From positions 46,604 to 110,603 of the forward strand of contig NZ_JBHUER010000009.1 of assembly GCF_042681025.1 (NCBI RefSeq): a stretch of 64,000 nucleotides of DNA, read 5' to 3'. This document shows positions 18,322 to 28,100 of this stretch, one piece after another (position 1 is the first letter of the stretch; every line of letters starts with the position of its first letter). The notes beneath the pieces were generated by a model. That model had not been told where the DNA came from and did no database searches. It was given only the letters and a program-made list of their open reading frames with translations. The position numbers and the translations under genes are program-made. The DNA comes from Methylopila henanensis. Its GTDB lineage: Bacteria > Pseudomonadota > Alphaproteobacteria > Rhizobiales > Methylopilaceae.

Positions 18322-19893
18322 CTATCGGAACAGGTAGACCACCACCCCCAGAGCGAGCACGACAAGCGCCAGATTGCTCCAGAACGCCGCCCGGCGGACG
18401 CCGCCCACGATCGCCTGGATGCTGTCCTCCGAGTAGCTCAGGCCGCCATGGACGACCTCCTCGAGGTCGACCGAGATGCGCTCGAGCCGCAGCAGGAGCT
18501 CCGGCCCGGCCGCGATGCCGCGGGCGAGCTGCCGAAGCTCGTCGACGGCGTTCTCCGCGATCCCGATCGGACCGAGGTTGCGTTCGAGCCATTCGCGCAC
18601 CACGGGCGCAGCGGTCGCCCACATGTCGAGCTTCGGGTCGAGCGAACGCGCGACGCCCTCGACCACGACCATGGTCTTCTGCAGCATCAGCAGCTCGGGC
18701 CGGGTCTGCATCTGGAACAGCTCGGTGACCTCGAACAGCAGCGTCAGCAGCTTCGCCATGGAGATCTGGTCGGCGGTGCGGGAGTGGATCGGCTCGCCGA
18801 TCGCGCGCAGCGCGCGGGCGAACTCGTCCACCGACTGCTCTGGCGGCACGTAGCCCGCCTCGAAATGCACCTCGGCGATGCGCCGGTAGTCCCGCACGAT
18901 GAAGCCGTGGAGAATCTCGGCGAGGAACCGGCGCTCCTTCATGCCGAGCCGGCCGGTGATGCCGAAATCGACCGCGACCAGCCCGCCGGCTGCGTCCACG
19001 AACAGGTTGCCGGGGTGCATGTCGGCGTGGAAGAAGCCGTCGCGCATGGCGTGGCGCAGGAAGGTCTGCATCACATGGCGGCCGAGCGCCGGGAGATCGT
19101 GGCCGGCGGCCGCGAGGGCGGCGCGGTCGGATAGCTTGACGCCGTCGATCCACTCCATGGTCAGCACGCCGCGGGCGGTGCGCTCCCAGTCGACGGCGGG
19201 CACGCGGAAGCCGGGATCGGCTGCGGTGTTCTCCGCGATCTCCGACAGCGCGGCGGCTTCGAGCCGGAGGTCCATCTCGATCGCGACCGAGCGGGCGAGC
19301 GTCTCCACCACCACCACCGGCTTCAGCCGGCGCGTCTTCGGCGCGAAGCGTTCGATCAGGCGCGCGATCCGGAAGAAGGCCTTGAGGTCGCGCCCGAAGC
19401 GGTGGGTCACGCCCGGCCGGAGCACCTTCACCGCCACGACGCGCTCGCCGAAGGCGTCGCTCACCGTCGCCCGGTGCACCTGCGCGATCGAGGCCGCCGC
19501 GACCGGGGGGCCGAGATGCGTGAAGCGGCTCGAAAGCGGCGCGGCCAGCGCCTCGGCGATCGCCGCCTCGGCGAGCTCCTGCGGGAACGGGTCGACCTGA
19601 TCCTGCAGGCGTTCGAGGTCGCGCGCGGTCTGGATGCCGACCACGTCGGGCCGGGTCGCGAGGAACTGGCCGAGCTTGACGTAGGACGGCCCGAGCCGCT
19701 GCAGGGCGCGAGCGAGGCCTTCCGCGCCGTCCCGCGCGCTGCGGCGCTCGATCAGACGACCGAGGCCGACCAGCGTGCGGGCCGCGGGCGGCAGGTCGAT
19801 CGGATCGACGAGCCGCAGCGCGCCCTCGCGCGCCATGACGAACCCCGCGCGGGCGAGACGGAACAGGCTGGAAACGGCGCCGAACGCGGACAC
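18322..19893 (-). CDS. ubiB: UbiB-family atypical kinase for ubiquinone synthesis
   Basis: 523 residues from a GTG at 19893. ADCK/UbiB hallmarks: KLGQFLATRPD (KxGQ), the Ala-rich loop AAASIAQVHRA in place of a Gly-rich loop, HADMHPGNLF, and DFGITG in place of DFG-E. Two hydrophobic segments at the extreme C-terminus (AFWSNLALVVLALGVVVYLF) would anchor it in the inner membrane. It promotes ubiquinone intermediates' extraction or supply, with ATPase activity. It follows ubiE by 12 bp. Confidence 0.94.
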   Translation of the reverse strand: MSAFGAVSSLFRLARAGFVMAREGALRLVDPIDLPPAARTLVGLGRLIERRSARDGAEGLARALQRLGPSYVKLGQFLATRPDVVGIQTARDLERLQDQVDPFPQELAEAAIAEALAAPLSSRFTHLGPPVAAASIAQVHRATVSDAFGERVVAVKVLRPGVTHRFGRDLKAFFRIARLIERFAPKTRRLKPVVVVETLARSVAIEMDLRLEAAALSEIAENTAADPGFRVPAVDWERTARGVLTMEWIDGVKLSDRAALAAAGHDLPALGRHVMQTFLRHAMRDGFFHADMHPGNLFVDAAGGLVAVDFGITGRLGMKERRFLAEILHGFIVRDYRRIAEVHFEAGYVPPEQSVDEFARALRAIGEPIHSRTADQISMAKLLTLLFEVTELFQMQTRPELLMLQKTMVVVEGVARSLDPKLDMWATAAPVVREWLERNLGPIGIAENAVDELRQLARGIAAGPELLLRLERISVDLEEVVHGGLSYSEDSIQAIVGGVRRAAFWSNLALVVLALGVVVYLFR

Positions 19894-19905
19894 GCGATTG
19901 GGCGC

Positions 19906-20682
19906 CTAGATCCGGAAGCCGACGTGGAGCGCGGCGACTCCGCCGGTGAGCGGCGTCGCCGAGACCTGCTCGAAGCCGGCCTCCCGCATCATGTCGGCGA
20001 AGGTCTCCGCGTCGGGAAACCGCCGGATCGACTCCACGAGATACTGGTAGGGCTGCGCGTCGCCGGCGACCATCTGGCCGATGCGCGGGATCACGTTGAA
20101 CGAGAACGCGTCGTAGACCCGATCGAGCACCGGCACGTCGACCTTCGAGAATTCCAGCACCAGCGCCCGGCCGCCCGGCTTCAACACGCGGCGCATCTCC
20201 TTCAGCGCGGCGGGGATGCGCGGCACGTTGCGGATGCCGAACGCGATCGACACCGCGTCGAACGAACCGCTCGCGAACGGCAGCTCCTCGGCGTTGCCCT
20301 GCACGAACTCGACCCGGTCGCCGAGCTTCTTCTCGCGCGCCCGCTCGCGGCCGACGTCCAGCATGGCGCCGTTGATGTCGAACACCGTCACGGCGACGCC
20401 CTGCCCGCCGTGTTTCAGCGCGCGGAAGGCGATGTCGCCGGTCCCGCCCGCGACGTCGAGCAGTTTGAACGCGCGCGGGCCCTTGGGAAGCCCGATCGCC
20501 GTGACCATGGCCGACTTCCAGGCCCGGTGCAGGCCGCCCGACATCAGGTCGTTCATCAGGTCGTAGCGCGACGCGACCTTGTGGAACACGTCGTCGACGA
20601 GGCCCTGCTTCTCGTCGAGCCGCACGTCGGAGAAGCCGAAATGGGTCGCGTCGTCGTCGGGCTTGGAATCGTGGCGGTCCAT
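19906..20682 (-). CDS. ubiE: Ubiquinone/menaquinone C-methyltransferase
   Basis: 258 residues from the ATG at 20682 (MDRHDSKPDDDATHFGFSDV). SAM-binding LLDVAGGTGDIAFRAL, then VFDINGAMLDVGRERA and UbiE signatures SRYDLMNDLMSGGLHRAWK, FGIRNVPRIP and RVLKPGGRALVLEFSK. It C-methylates the demethoxy-quinol in ubiquinone synthesis. It is divergent from mutM with 109 bp shared promoter space and heads the ubiE-ubiB unit. Confidence 0.95.
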   Translation of the reverse strand: MDRHDSKPDDDATHFGFSDVRLDEKQGLVDDVFHKVASRYDLMNDLMSGGLHRAWKSAMVTAIGLPKGPRAFKLLDVAGGTGDIAFRALKHGGQGVAVTVFDINGAMLDVGRERAREKKLGDRVEFVQGNAEELPFASGSFDAVSIAFGIRNVPRIPAALKEMRRVLKPGGRALVLEFSKVDVPVLDRVYDAFSFNVIPRIGQMVAGDAQPYQYLVESIRRFPDAETFADMMREAGFEQVSATPLTGGVAALHVGFRI

Positions 20683-20791
20683 GGCGTCCTCGGAAGGCTT
20701 CCGCAGCCTCGGGCGGGCGGAACCTAGCGTGCGGGGCCGCGCGGCGCTAGACACGGCGCCTCGACGGCCGCCCATTCGCGAGAGAGCACCG

Positions 20792-21655
20792 ATGCCCGAA
20801 CTTCCCGAGGTCGAGACCGTCCGCCGGGGGCTCGCGCCGGTGATGGAGGGCCGGCGCATCGAGAGCGTGGAGGCCCGCCGCCCGGACCTGCGCTTTCCCT
20901 TCCCCGAACGCTTCGCCGAGCGTCTCGTCGGCCGCACCGTCACCTCGCTCGGCCGGCGCGCGAAGTACCTGCTCGCCGATCTCGACGACGACGAGGTGCT
21001 GGTGATGCATCTCGGAATGTCGGGCTCGTTCCGCGTCGAGCCGCCCGACGCGGCGATTGCGCCCGGCGCCTTCCACCATCCGCGCTCCAAGGCCGCGACG
21101 CACGACCATGTGCGCTTCGCCTTCGCCGGCGGCGCTTCGATCACCTACAACGACCCGCGCCGGTTCGGCTTCATGACGCTGTCGCCGCGGGCGAACCTCG
21201 AAGCGCATCCGCTGTTCCGGCACGTCGGGGTCGAGCCGCTCGGCAACGCGCTCGACGGGGCTCTGCTGCTGAAGCTGTTCGCGGACAAGAAGACGAGCCT
21301 GAAGGCCGCCCTGCTCGACCAGCGGCTGATCGCGGGCCTCGGCAACATCTATGTCTGCGAGGCGCTCAACCGCTCGCGCCTGTCGCCGACGCGCGCCGCG
21401 GGAACGTTGAAGCCGAGCCAGGCCGAGGCGCTCGCCAGCGCCATCCGGGCGACGCTCGAGGACGCGATCGCCGCGGGCGGTTCGACGCTGCGCGACTTCG
21501 CCCACGCCGACGGGGCGCTCGGCTACTTCCAGCACGCCTTCCGGGCCTACGACCGCGAGCACGAGCCGTGCGCGACGCCGGGCTGCCGCGGCGTGATCCG
21601 GCGCATCGTCCAGACCGGACGCTCGACCTTCTTCTGCCCGGAGTGCCAGAAGTGA
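20792..21655 (+). CDS. mutM: Formamidopyrimidine-DNA glycosylase
   Basis: 287 residues. It excises 8-oxoguanine and FapyG and nicks the DNA by beta/delta elimination. It begins MPELPEVETVRRGL, so P2 and E3 are the catalytic residues after Met removal; LGRRAKYLL carries the conserved Lys. The helix-two-turn-helix is LDQRLIAGLGNIYVCEAL, and the C-terminal zinc finger is C-x4-C-x16-C-x2-C. It is divergent from ubiE, the usual arrangement in Alphaproteobacteria. Confidence 0.96.
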   Translation: MPELPEVETVRRGLAPVMEGRRIESVEARRPDLRFPFPERFAERLVGRTVTSLGRRAKYLLADLDDDEVLVMHLGMSGSFRVEPPDAAIAPGAFHHPRSKAATHDHVRFAFAGGASITYNDPRRFGFMTLSPRANLEAHPLFRHVGVEPLGNALDGALLLKLFADKKTSLKAALLDQRLIAGLGNIYVCEALNRSRLSPTRAAGTLKPSQAEALASAIRATLEDAIAAGGSTLRDFAHADGALGYFQHAFRAYDREHEPCATPGCRGVIRRIVQTGRSTFFCPECQK

Positions 21656-21656
21656 C

Positions 21657-21758
21657 CGTCATCCCGGACGGCGAAGGCCGAACCGGGATCGTGCTACGGA
21701 TATGGCGCTCTGTCCTGCGCACGATCCCGGCTCTCGCCTACGCTCGGCCGGGACGACG
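21657..21758. repeat. Interspersed palindromic repeat, copy A
   Basis: About 100 bp with the outer ends CGTCATCCCGG and CGGCCGGGACGACG and inner ends GGGATCGT and ACGATCCCGG. It can fold as two side-by-side stems within one large dyad. It begins 2 bp after the mutM stop and may also end transcription. A second copy at 54708-54820 shares the end and centre blocks; a REP-like family dispersed in the genome is likely. Confidence 0.7.
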
Positions 21759-21779
21759 CTCTCCCATCGCGAGGCCCTC

Positions 21780-22562
21780 ATGACCGACGCAGCTTACGAA
21801 ACCATCCTGGTCGAGACCCGCGGCGCGGTGGGGCTCGTGACCCTCAACCGCCCCAAGGCCCTCAACGCGCTGAACGCCCGCCTGATCGGCGAACTGGGCG
21901 ACGCGATCCAGGCCTTCGAGGCGGACGAGGCCATCGGCGCGGTGGTGATCGCGGGCGGCGAGAAGGCCTTCGCGGCGGGCGCCGACATCACCGAGATGGC
22001 GTCGAAGAGCTTCACGGACGTCTACTTCGCCGATCTCGGCGGCGCATGGGGCCGGCTCGTCGCCTGCCGCAAGCCGCGGATCGCGGCGGTCTCGGGCTAC
22101 GCGCTCGGGGGCGGCGCGGAGCTGGCGCAGATGTGCGACGTCGTGATCGCGTCCGAGACCGCGAAGTTCGGCCAGCCCGAGATTACGCTCGGCATCATCC
22201 CCGGCTTCGGCGGCACCCAGCGGCTGACGCGGGCGATCGGCAAGGCCAAGGCGATGGACCTGATCCTCACCGGCCGGATGATGGACGCGGAGGAGGCCGA
22301 GCGCTCCGGGCTCGTCTCGCGCGTGGTGCCCGGCGACCGCCTGCTGGATGAGGCGCTGTCGGCCGCGGCGAAGATCGCGTCGTTCTCGCGCGCCGCCGTG
22401 CTCGCCGCGAAAGAGGCCGTGGAGGTCGCCCACGAGACGGGCCTGTCCGAGGGCGTGCGCTTCGAGCGCCGCGCGTTTCAGGCGCTGTTCGCCACCGAGG
22501 ACCAGAAGGAGGGTATGGTCGCCTTCGTGGAGAAGCGCAAACCGGCCTTCCGCAACCGCTGA
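21780..22562 (+). CDS. Short-chain enoyl-CoA hydratase
   Basis: 260-residue crotonase-fold hydratase. Oxyanion-hole segments are AFAAGADITEM and GYALGGGAELAQMCD; the two catalytic Glu are in GGGAELA and FGQPEITLGIIPGFGGTQRL. The tail RRAFQALFATEDQKEGMVAFVEKRKP is typical of the 3-hydroxybutyryl-CoA/crotonyl-CoA group (FadB1x, EchA). It hydrates trans-2-enoyl-CoA in beta-oxidation. It is alone, preceded by the palindromic repeat and converging with the minus-strand GNAT gene 4 bp after its stop. Confidence 0.92.
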   Translation: MTDAAYETILVETRGAVGLVTLNRPKALNALNARLIGELGDAIQAFEADEAIGAVVIAGGEKAFAAGADITEMASKSFTDVYFADLGGAWGRLVACRKPRIAAVSGYALGGGAELAQMCDVVIASETAKFGQPEITLGIIPGFGGTQRLTRAIGKAKAMDLILTGRMMDAEEAERSGLVSRVVPGDRLLDEALSAAAKIASFSRAAVLAAKEAVEVAHETGLSEGVRFERRAFQALFATEDQKEGMVAFVEKRKPAFRNR

Positions 22563-22566
22563 GGCC

Positions 22567-23718
22567 TTACAGCGAGCGCTGGTAGATCCGCCACGTCTTG
22601 GTGCGCCGGGCCGGCATGCCGGCGACGAGGTGGATGACGTTGCGGTTGTCCTCCAGCATCCAGCTCACCTCGAGGCGCTTGGCCTTGGCCTTGCGCGCCT
22701 TCTCGACGGCGTCCGCCAGCAGCATGGCCGCCGCCATCGCGCCGACGCGGGTGCCGCGCCAGCCGCGCCGGACCCCGATGATCGGCACACGGACTCGGGC
22801 GAGGCCCGCGACCTTGAGCCGCCAGAGCAGCTTGGCCCAGCCGAACGGCGCGAGCCGGCCGCCGAGATCGTGGATCGCCTCGTTGAGGTCGGGCGCCATG
22901 GTGAGGATGCCGATCGGCTCGCCGCGCCAGTCGGCGATCGTCGACCAGTCGCGCGGCAGGATCGGCTGGGCGAGTTCGGCCAGGAACCGCGCCTCGTCGA
23001 TCGTGACCGGCACGGCGCCCCAGTTCACCGACCAGCCGTCGTTGTAGACGTCGTTGATGGTGGCCACCGCGTCCGGGCCGACGGCGCTGCGCAGGGTCAG
23101 ATCGGACGCCGACCGCCATCTCGACCGCGCCCTGGCGACGCGCTCCGGCAGGCGGCTTTCGGCGAGTTCGCCCTCATAGCCGACGATGTCCTTCACGCCG
23201 CGGAAGCCGAGCCGTTCGAGCTGGCGCGCGTAATAGGGCGGCGCGTAGTTGGTGTGGGTCGTCGACGGCGTGTCGAAGCCCTCCACCAGCAGCCCGCATT
23301 CGTGGTTGACCGAGGCGCTGTAGGGCCCGGTCACCTGCGTCAGGCCGCGCTCGCGGAGGAAGCCGAAGGCGGTCGCGAACAGCGCGTCCCAGACCGCGTC
23401 GTCGTCGATCGCCTCGAGGAAGCCGAAATGGCCGGCGCCGTCGCCATGGGCCGCGAGATGGGCGTGGTGCTTGACCGCGTAGATCCGCCCGACCGGCGCG
23501 CCGTCCCGGAACGCCGTCCAGGCCCGGCCGTCATTGGCGCGGGCGAAGGGCGTCGCGCCGGGGGTCAGCGTCTCCTTCAGCTCCTGCAGAAGCGGCGGCG
23601 AGAAGTTCGGGTCGCCGCCCTGCGCGGCGAGCGCCGCGCGCCAGAACGGCTTCAGGTCGCGCGCGGATCGGACGGGGCGGACGTCGACCGCCGACGATGG
23701 GTGCTGGACGGGCGGCAA
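22567..23718 (-). CDS. GNAT-fold putative N-acyltransferase of the PKS operon
   Basis: 383 residues, last gene of the PKS operon and 4 bp after the oxoamine synthase. The C-terminal half has GNAT features: IGVRRGWRGTRVGAMAAAML, an R-G-x-x-V-G CoA-phosphate loop, then SWMLEDNRNVIHLV and a terminal IYQRSL. The N-terminal half has GHFGFLEAIDD and TGPYSASVNHECGLLVEGFD, motifs of long YghO-like GNAT proteins. The bacterial ceramide synthase of Caulobacter belongs, to my recollection, to such GNAT-fold proteins. Next to an alpha-oxoamine synthase, an N-acylation step is a sensible guess. Substrate and donor are unknown. Confidence 0.65.
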   Translation of the reverse strand: MPPVQHPSSAVDVRPVRSARDLKPFWRAALAAQGGDPNFSPPLLQELKETLTPGATPFARANDGRAWTAFRDGAPVGRIYAVKHHAHLAAHGDGAGHFGFLEAIDDDAVWDALFATAFGFLRERGLTQVTGPYSASVNHECGLLVEGFDTPSTTHTNYAPPYYARQLERLGFRGVKDIVGYEGELAESRLPERVARARSRWRSASDLTLRSAVGPDAVATINDVYNDGWSVNWGAVPVTIDEARFLAELAQPILPRDWSTIADWRGEPIGILTMAPDLNEAIHDLGGRLAPFGWAKLLWRLKVAGLARVRVPIIGVRRGWRGTRVGAMAAAMLLADAVEKARKAKAKRLEVSWMLEDNRNVIHLVAGMPARRTKTWRIYQRSL

Positions 23719-23722
23719 GCGG

Positions 23723-25111
23723 TCAGCCCGGCCTCGTGGCCTTGGCGAGCGCGGCCGCCATCTTGATGCCGAAGCCGGCCTTGGCGAGCTTGGCGTGCTC
23801 CTCCGCCGTGACGGCGACCGCCTCGTCGATCTGGTCGAAGGAATGCTCGCTCGTCAGGAAGAAGCGCAGCCGCGCCGAACGCTCCGGCACCGCTGGATGC
23901 ACGATCGGCAGCGCGTTGACGCCGCGCTCCAGCAGGCGGTTCGCGAGGTGCACGGCGCGCAGGCTGTCGCCCACCATCACGGGCGAGATCGCGAAGCCGG
24001 CGCTGTCGCCGACATCGAGACCGGCCTGCTTCGCCTTCTCCACGAAGCGCAGCCCGTTGGCGCGCAGCTTCGCCACGCGCTCCGGCTCCCGCTCCAGCAC
24101 GTCGAGCGAGGCGATGGCCGCGGCCGCGACCGGCGGCGGCATGCCCACGGAGTAGACGAAGCCCGGCGCCGTGAACTTCATGTATTCGACCAGCGCCTTC
24201 GAGCCCGCCACATAGCCGCCGCAGCCGGACAGCGTCTTGGACAGCGTGCCCATCCAGATGTCGACCTCGTTAGGATCGACGCCCTGCTCCTCGGCCACGC
24301 CGCGCCCGGTGCGGCCGAGGACGCCCAGCGAATGGGCCTCGTCCACCATCAGCCAGAAGCCGTAGCGCTCGCGCAGCGCGACCAGCCGGGGCAGGTCCGG
24401 GATGTCGCCGTCCATGCTGTAGAGCCCCTCGACGACGACCAGCACGCGGTCGTGGCCGTGGGCGTGCTGGCTCAGCAGTTCGTCGAGCGCGTCGAGATCG
24501 TTGTGCGGGAACATCCGCCGGGTCGCGCCCGAGAGCGTCGCGCCGACCACGATCGAGTTGTGCGAGAGCGAGTCGTACAGGATCAGGTCGTTCGGCCGCA
24601 TCAGATGGCCGAGGATCGCCACATTGGTGGCGTGGCCGCTGACGAAGACGACCGCCGCCTCGACGCCGATGAAGCCGGCGACGCGCGCTTCGAGCTCCTG
24701 GTGGATCGGCCGCTCGCCCGCCACCAGACGGCTCGCCGAGACCGAGGTGCCGTAGCGGTCGATCGCGGCCTTGGCGGCCTCGGCGACCTCGGGATGCCCG
24801 TTCAAGCCGAGATAGTTGTAGGAGGCGAAGTTGACGTGCGCCCGGCCGTCGATGTCGGTGGTCGCGCCCGCCCGTCCGTCGTGCAGCCGGAAGAACGGGT
24901 TCGGCACGTTCAGCAGCGAAGCGACGGCCTGCTGCGTGTGGATGTCCTTCAGCTCCGGCAGGTCGGCGAAGCGGTTGCGGGCGCGCTTCGCCCGCGGCCG
25001 CGGGGCCGCGACGCCTTCTTCGGCCGGCTTCGGCGCGGACGACCGCAGCGCGCCGAGGATGCCGTCCTTCGCGGAGCGCGAAAGCCCGCCCATGCCACGC
25101 CGGACGCTCAT
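23723..25111 (-). CDS. PLP-dependent alpha-oxoamine synthase (SPT/AONS family)
   Basis: 462 residues. The family condenses an amino acid with an acyl thioester, losing CO2 (KBL, BioF, HemA, serine palmitoyltransferase). PLP residues: Lys K292 in GTLSKTLSGCGG, D257 and H260 in VDEAH, H184 in SLSHNSIVVG, and SGHATN at 158-163. An unusual basic N-terminal extension of about 60 residues precedes the core (FFRLHDGRAG, NFASYNYLGL). Its ATG overlaps the PKS stop (ATGA), so the two are translationally coupled. Because the PKS lacks a thioesterase, this enzyme is the likely chain-release catalyst. The amino acid used cannot be told. Confidence 0.85.
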   Translation of the reverse strand: MSVRRGMGGLSRSAKDGILGALRSSAPKPAEEGVAAPRPRAKRARNRFADLPELKDIHTQQAVASLLNVPNPFFRLHDGRAGATTDIDGRAHVNFASYNYLGLNGHPEVAEAAKAAIDRYGTSVSASRLVAGERPIHQELEARVAGFIGVEAAVVFVSGHATNVAILGHLMRPNDLILYDSLSHNSIVVGATLSGATRRMFPHNDLDALDELLSQHAHGHDRVLVVVEGLYSMDGDIPDLPRLVALRERYGFWLMVDEAHSLGVLGRTGRGVAEEQGVDPNEVDIWMGTLSKTLSGCGGYVAGSKALVEYMKFTAPGFVYSVGMPPPVAAAAIASLDVLEREPERVAKLRANGLRFVEKAKQAGLDVGDSAGFAISPVMVGDSLRAVHLANRLLERGVNALPIVHPAVPERSARLRFFLTSEHSFDQIDEAVAVTAEEHAKLAKAGFGIKMAAALAKATRPG

Positions 25112-28100
25112 CCCGCGGCTCCGCCGAGGGCTGCGCGGCGCGCCTCCACCGCCTCGCCGAACTCGGCGAGGTCCTCGTGACCAACGTCGTCGGCGATGTG
25201 GCGGTGGACGAGGTCGGCGTTGACGGCGCTCGTCTCCGCGCCGGCGTCCGGGTCGTGGATGCGGGCGACGATCGACTGCGCGATCGTGATGAGCGTCGTG
25301 GAGTCGCCGATCGCCACCAACGGCAGCTCGACGTCGAACCGCCGCTCAACGCTCATGCGCAGCTCCAGTCCCATCAGCGAGTCCATGCCGAGCTCGGCCA
25401 GCGGCCGCTGCGGCGAGATTTCCTTCGCCGGCAGCTTGAGGATGCGGGCGACCTCGCCGGCGAGGATCTCGGCCACGATGTCGCGGGCGGCGCGGGCGTC
25501 CTTGCCGCGCACCAGCGCCGCGAGGTCGATCTGCTCCACCGCGTCCTGCGGCCCCATCTCGGCGCCGGCCAACACCTGCGCGAACATGGGCGAGGCGAGA
25601 TAGGCGAGATCGCGCCGGGCCGCGGCCCAGTCGATCGGCGCGATCGCGACGACGGCCGCCTCCGGCGCGGGATCGCCGGCGGCGAGCACGGTCCCGAGAC
25701 CTTCGAGCGCCTCGGCGCCCGAGAGCGTGGCGTGGCCGAGACGGCGCTGGATCTTCTCCTTCACCTCGCCGGTGCGGGCGAGATAGCCGACGTCGCCGAG
25801 CGCGCCCCAGGCGACCGCAAGCGCGGGCTTGCCCGCCCGGCGGCGGTTGCGCGCCAGCGCTTCGAGCCACGCATTGGCGGCGACGTAGTTCGCCTGGCCG
25901 GGATTGCCGATCACGGTCGTCGCCGACGAATAGATCACGAACTGGCCGAGCGGATCGCCCGCCGTCAGGCGGTCGAGCGCCTTCGCGCCGTCGATCTTGG
26001 GGCGCAGCGCCGCCTCGAACCGTTCGGCGTCGAGATTGGCGAGCAGCGCGTCCTCCAGCACCATGGCCACATGCCACGCGCCGCCGATCGGCCCGAGCGC
26101 CGCGCGGACGTCCTTGAGCACGGCCTCCAGCGCCGCCTCGTCCGCCGCGTCGCAGGCATAGGCGCGAACCGTCGCGCCGAGCGCCTCGAGCCGCGCGACG
26201 CCCGCGGCCGCCGCCGCGCTCTTCGCGCCCGAGCGCCCGATCAGCGCGAGTTTCGTCGCGCCGTGCGCCACCAGCCATTCCGCGGTGGCGAGGCCGAAGC
26301 CGCCGAGGCCGCCGACGAGCACATGCGCGCCGTCCGCCGCGCGGAACGGCTCGGGCGCGGAGGCCGGCAGGTCGGCCGGGTCGAGCGGCCGCACCACGAT
26401 CTTACCGACATGGCCGGACTGCTGCATCAGCCGGAACGCGTCGCCGACCTCCGTCGCCTCGAAGGCGCGGTAGGGCAGCGGCGCGAACACGCCCTTGCCG
26501 AACAGCTTCAGCACGTCCCGGAACAGCTTGCGGCCGAGTTCCGGCCGGTGGACCAGCAACTGGTCGGCGTCGATGCCGAAATAGGAGATGTTGCGCCGGA
26601 ACGGCCTCAGGCCCAGCCGGCTGTTGGCGTAGAAGTCACGCTTGCCGAGCTCGAGGAAGCGGCCGAACGGCTTCAGCGTCGCGAGGCTGCGCTCGATGGC
26701 TTCGCCGAACAGCGAGTTCAGCACCACGTCGACGCCCTCTCCGCCGGTGAGGCGCCTCACCTCGTCCATGAACTCGAGGCTGCGGCTCGACAGCACATGG
26801 GTCGCGCCGAGCGTGCGCAGCAGGGCGCGCTTCTCGTCGGAGCCGGCGGTCGCGATGACCTTGGCGCCCTTCCATTGCGCGATCTGCAGCGCGGCGAGGC
26901 CGACGCCGCCGGCGCCGCCATGGATCAGCACCCACTCGCCGCGCTTGAGGTTGGCGAGTTCGACCAGCGCGTAATAGGCCGTGAGGAAGCAGACCGGGAT
27001 GGTCGCGCCCTCTTCGAAGGCGAGCCCTTCCGGCAGCGGCGCGACCGCGATCTCCGGCACGGTGACGTGGCTTGCGAAGGCGCCGGAGGCGAAGGCCACC
27101 ACGCGGTCGCCGACCGCGAGCCCCGACACGCCGTCGCCGACTGCGGTCACGACGCCCGAACATTCAATGCCAAGTCCAGGACCGGCGAAGCCGTCCTCCA
27201 GCGCCTCTTCCGGCAGCAGGCCGAGCGCCCACATCACGTCGCGGAAATTGAGTCCGACGGCGGCGACCTCGATCGCCACCTCCCCGGCGGCCGGCGGCTT
27301 CAGCGGCGCCGCGCGCCACGCGACGTCGTCGAGCCCGCCCTCGCGGCCGGTGTCGAGCGCGGCGGCACGCGGCGCTCCGGAATCGCCCGCCTGAGGCGCG
27401 AGCGGCAGCCCGTGCCGCAGCCGCGGCGCGCGGACGCCGTGAGCGTCGATGACCAGCTCCACGTCCGCGCGCGGCGCGGCGATCTCGGCGGCGACCGCGC
27501 GCGCGGCCTCGTCCGTCCCGAGATCGGCGGAGACGTCGATCAACCGGATGTCGTGGCCGCGGAACTCGTTTCGCACCACGCGCAGGAAGCCTGCGAGCGC
27601 GGCCTGGTCGGCGCGCTCGCCCGCGACGCCGACGGCGCCCGACAGGCTGCCCGGCGCCACCACCCACAGTCGCGCGTCGACCGCGGTCGCGGCGCGGACC
27701 AGCCCGAGCAGCCAGCCGGCGCGCAGCGTCGCCGTCGCGGCGTCGTCCGGGCCCTCGCCGTCGAGCGCCACGACGACTTCGGGCTTCGGGCCGTTCTTCG
27801 CTGCGGCCGTGAGGCCAAGCTCCGCCGGCTCGCCCCAGGGACGGGGCTCGTGGCGACCGTTTCCGTTCGCGCCCGAGGTCGCGGCATGAAGGCTTGCGGC
27901 GCGGCCGTCGCCGTCCAGCGCCCGCGCGAGCGACTGCGCAAGCGCGCCGCGCCCGCCGGCCGCCTCGCCCACCACCAGGACGCCGGCGCGCACGGCGTCC
28001 GCGTCGTCGCCGGCCCGCCGGCGTCGGGTGGCGAGCACGAGGCTGGTCGGAGCGCGGGCGCCGTCGAGCGCGAGGACCGCATGGTCGGAGAGCCGGGCGT

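Noticed and set aside
21657..21758. CRISPR-like repeat
   Set aside because: The repeated blocks form one double dyad, not evenly spaced direct repeats with unique spacers; no cas genes are in the window.
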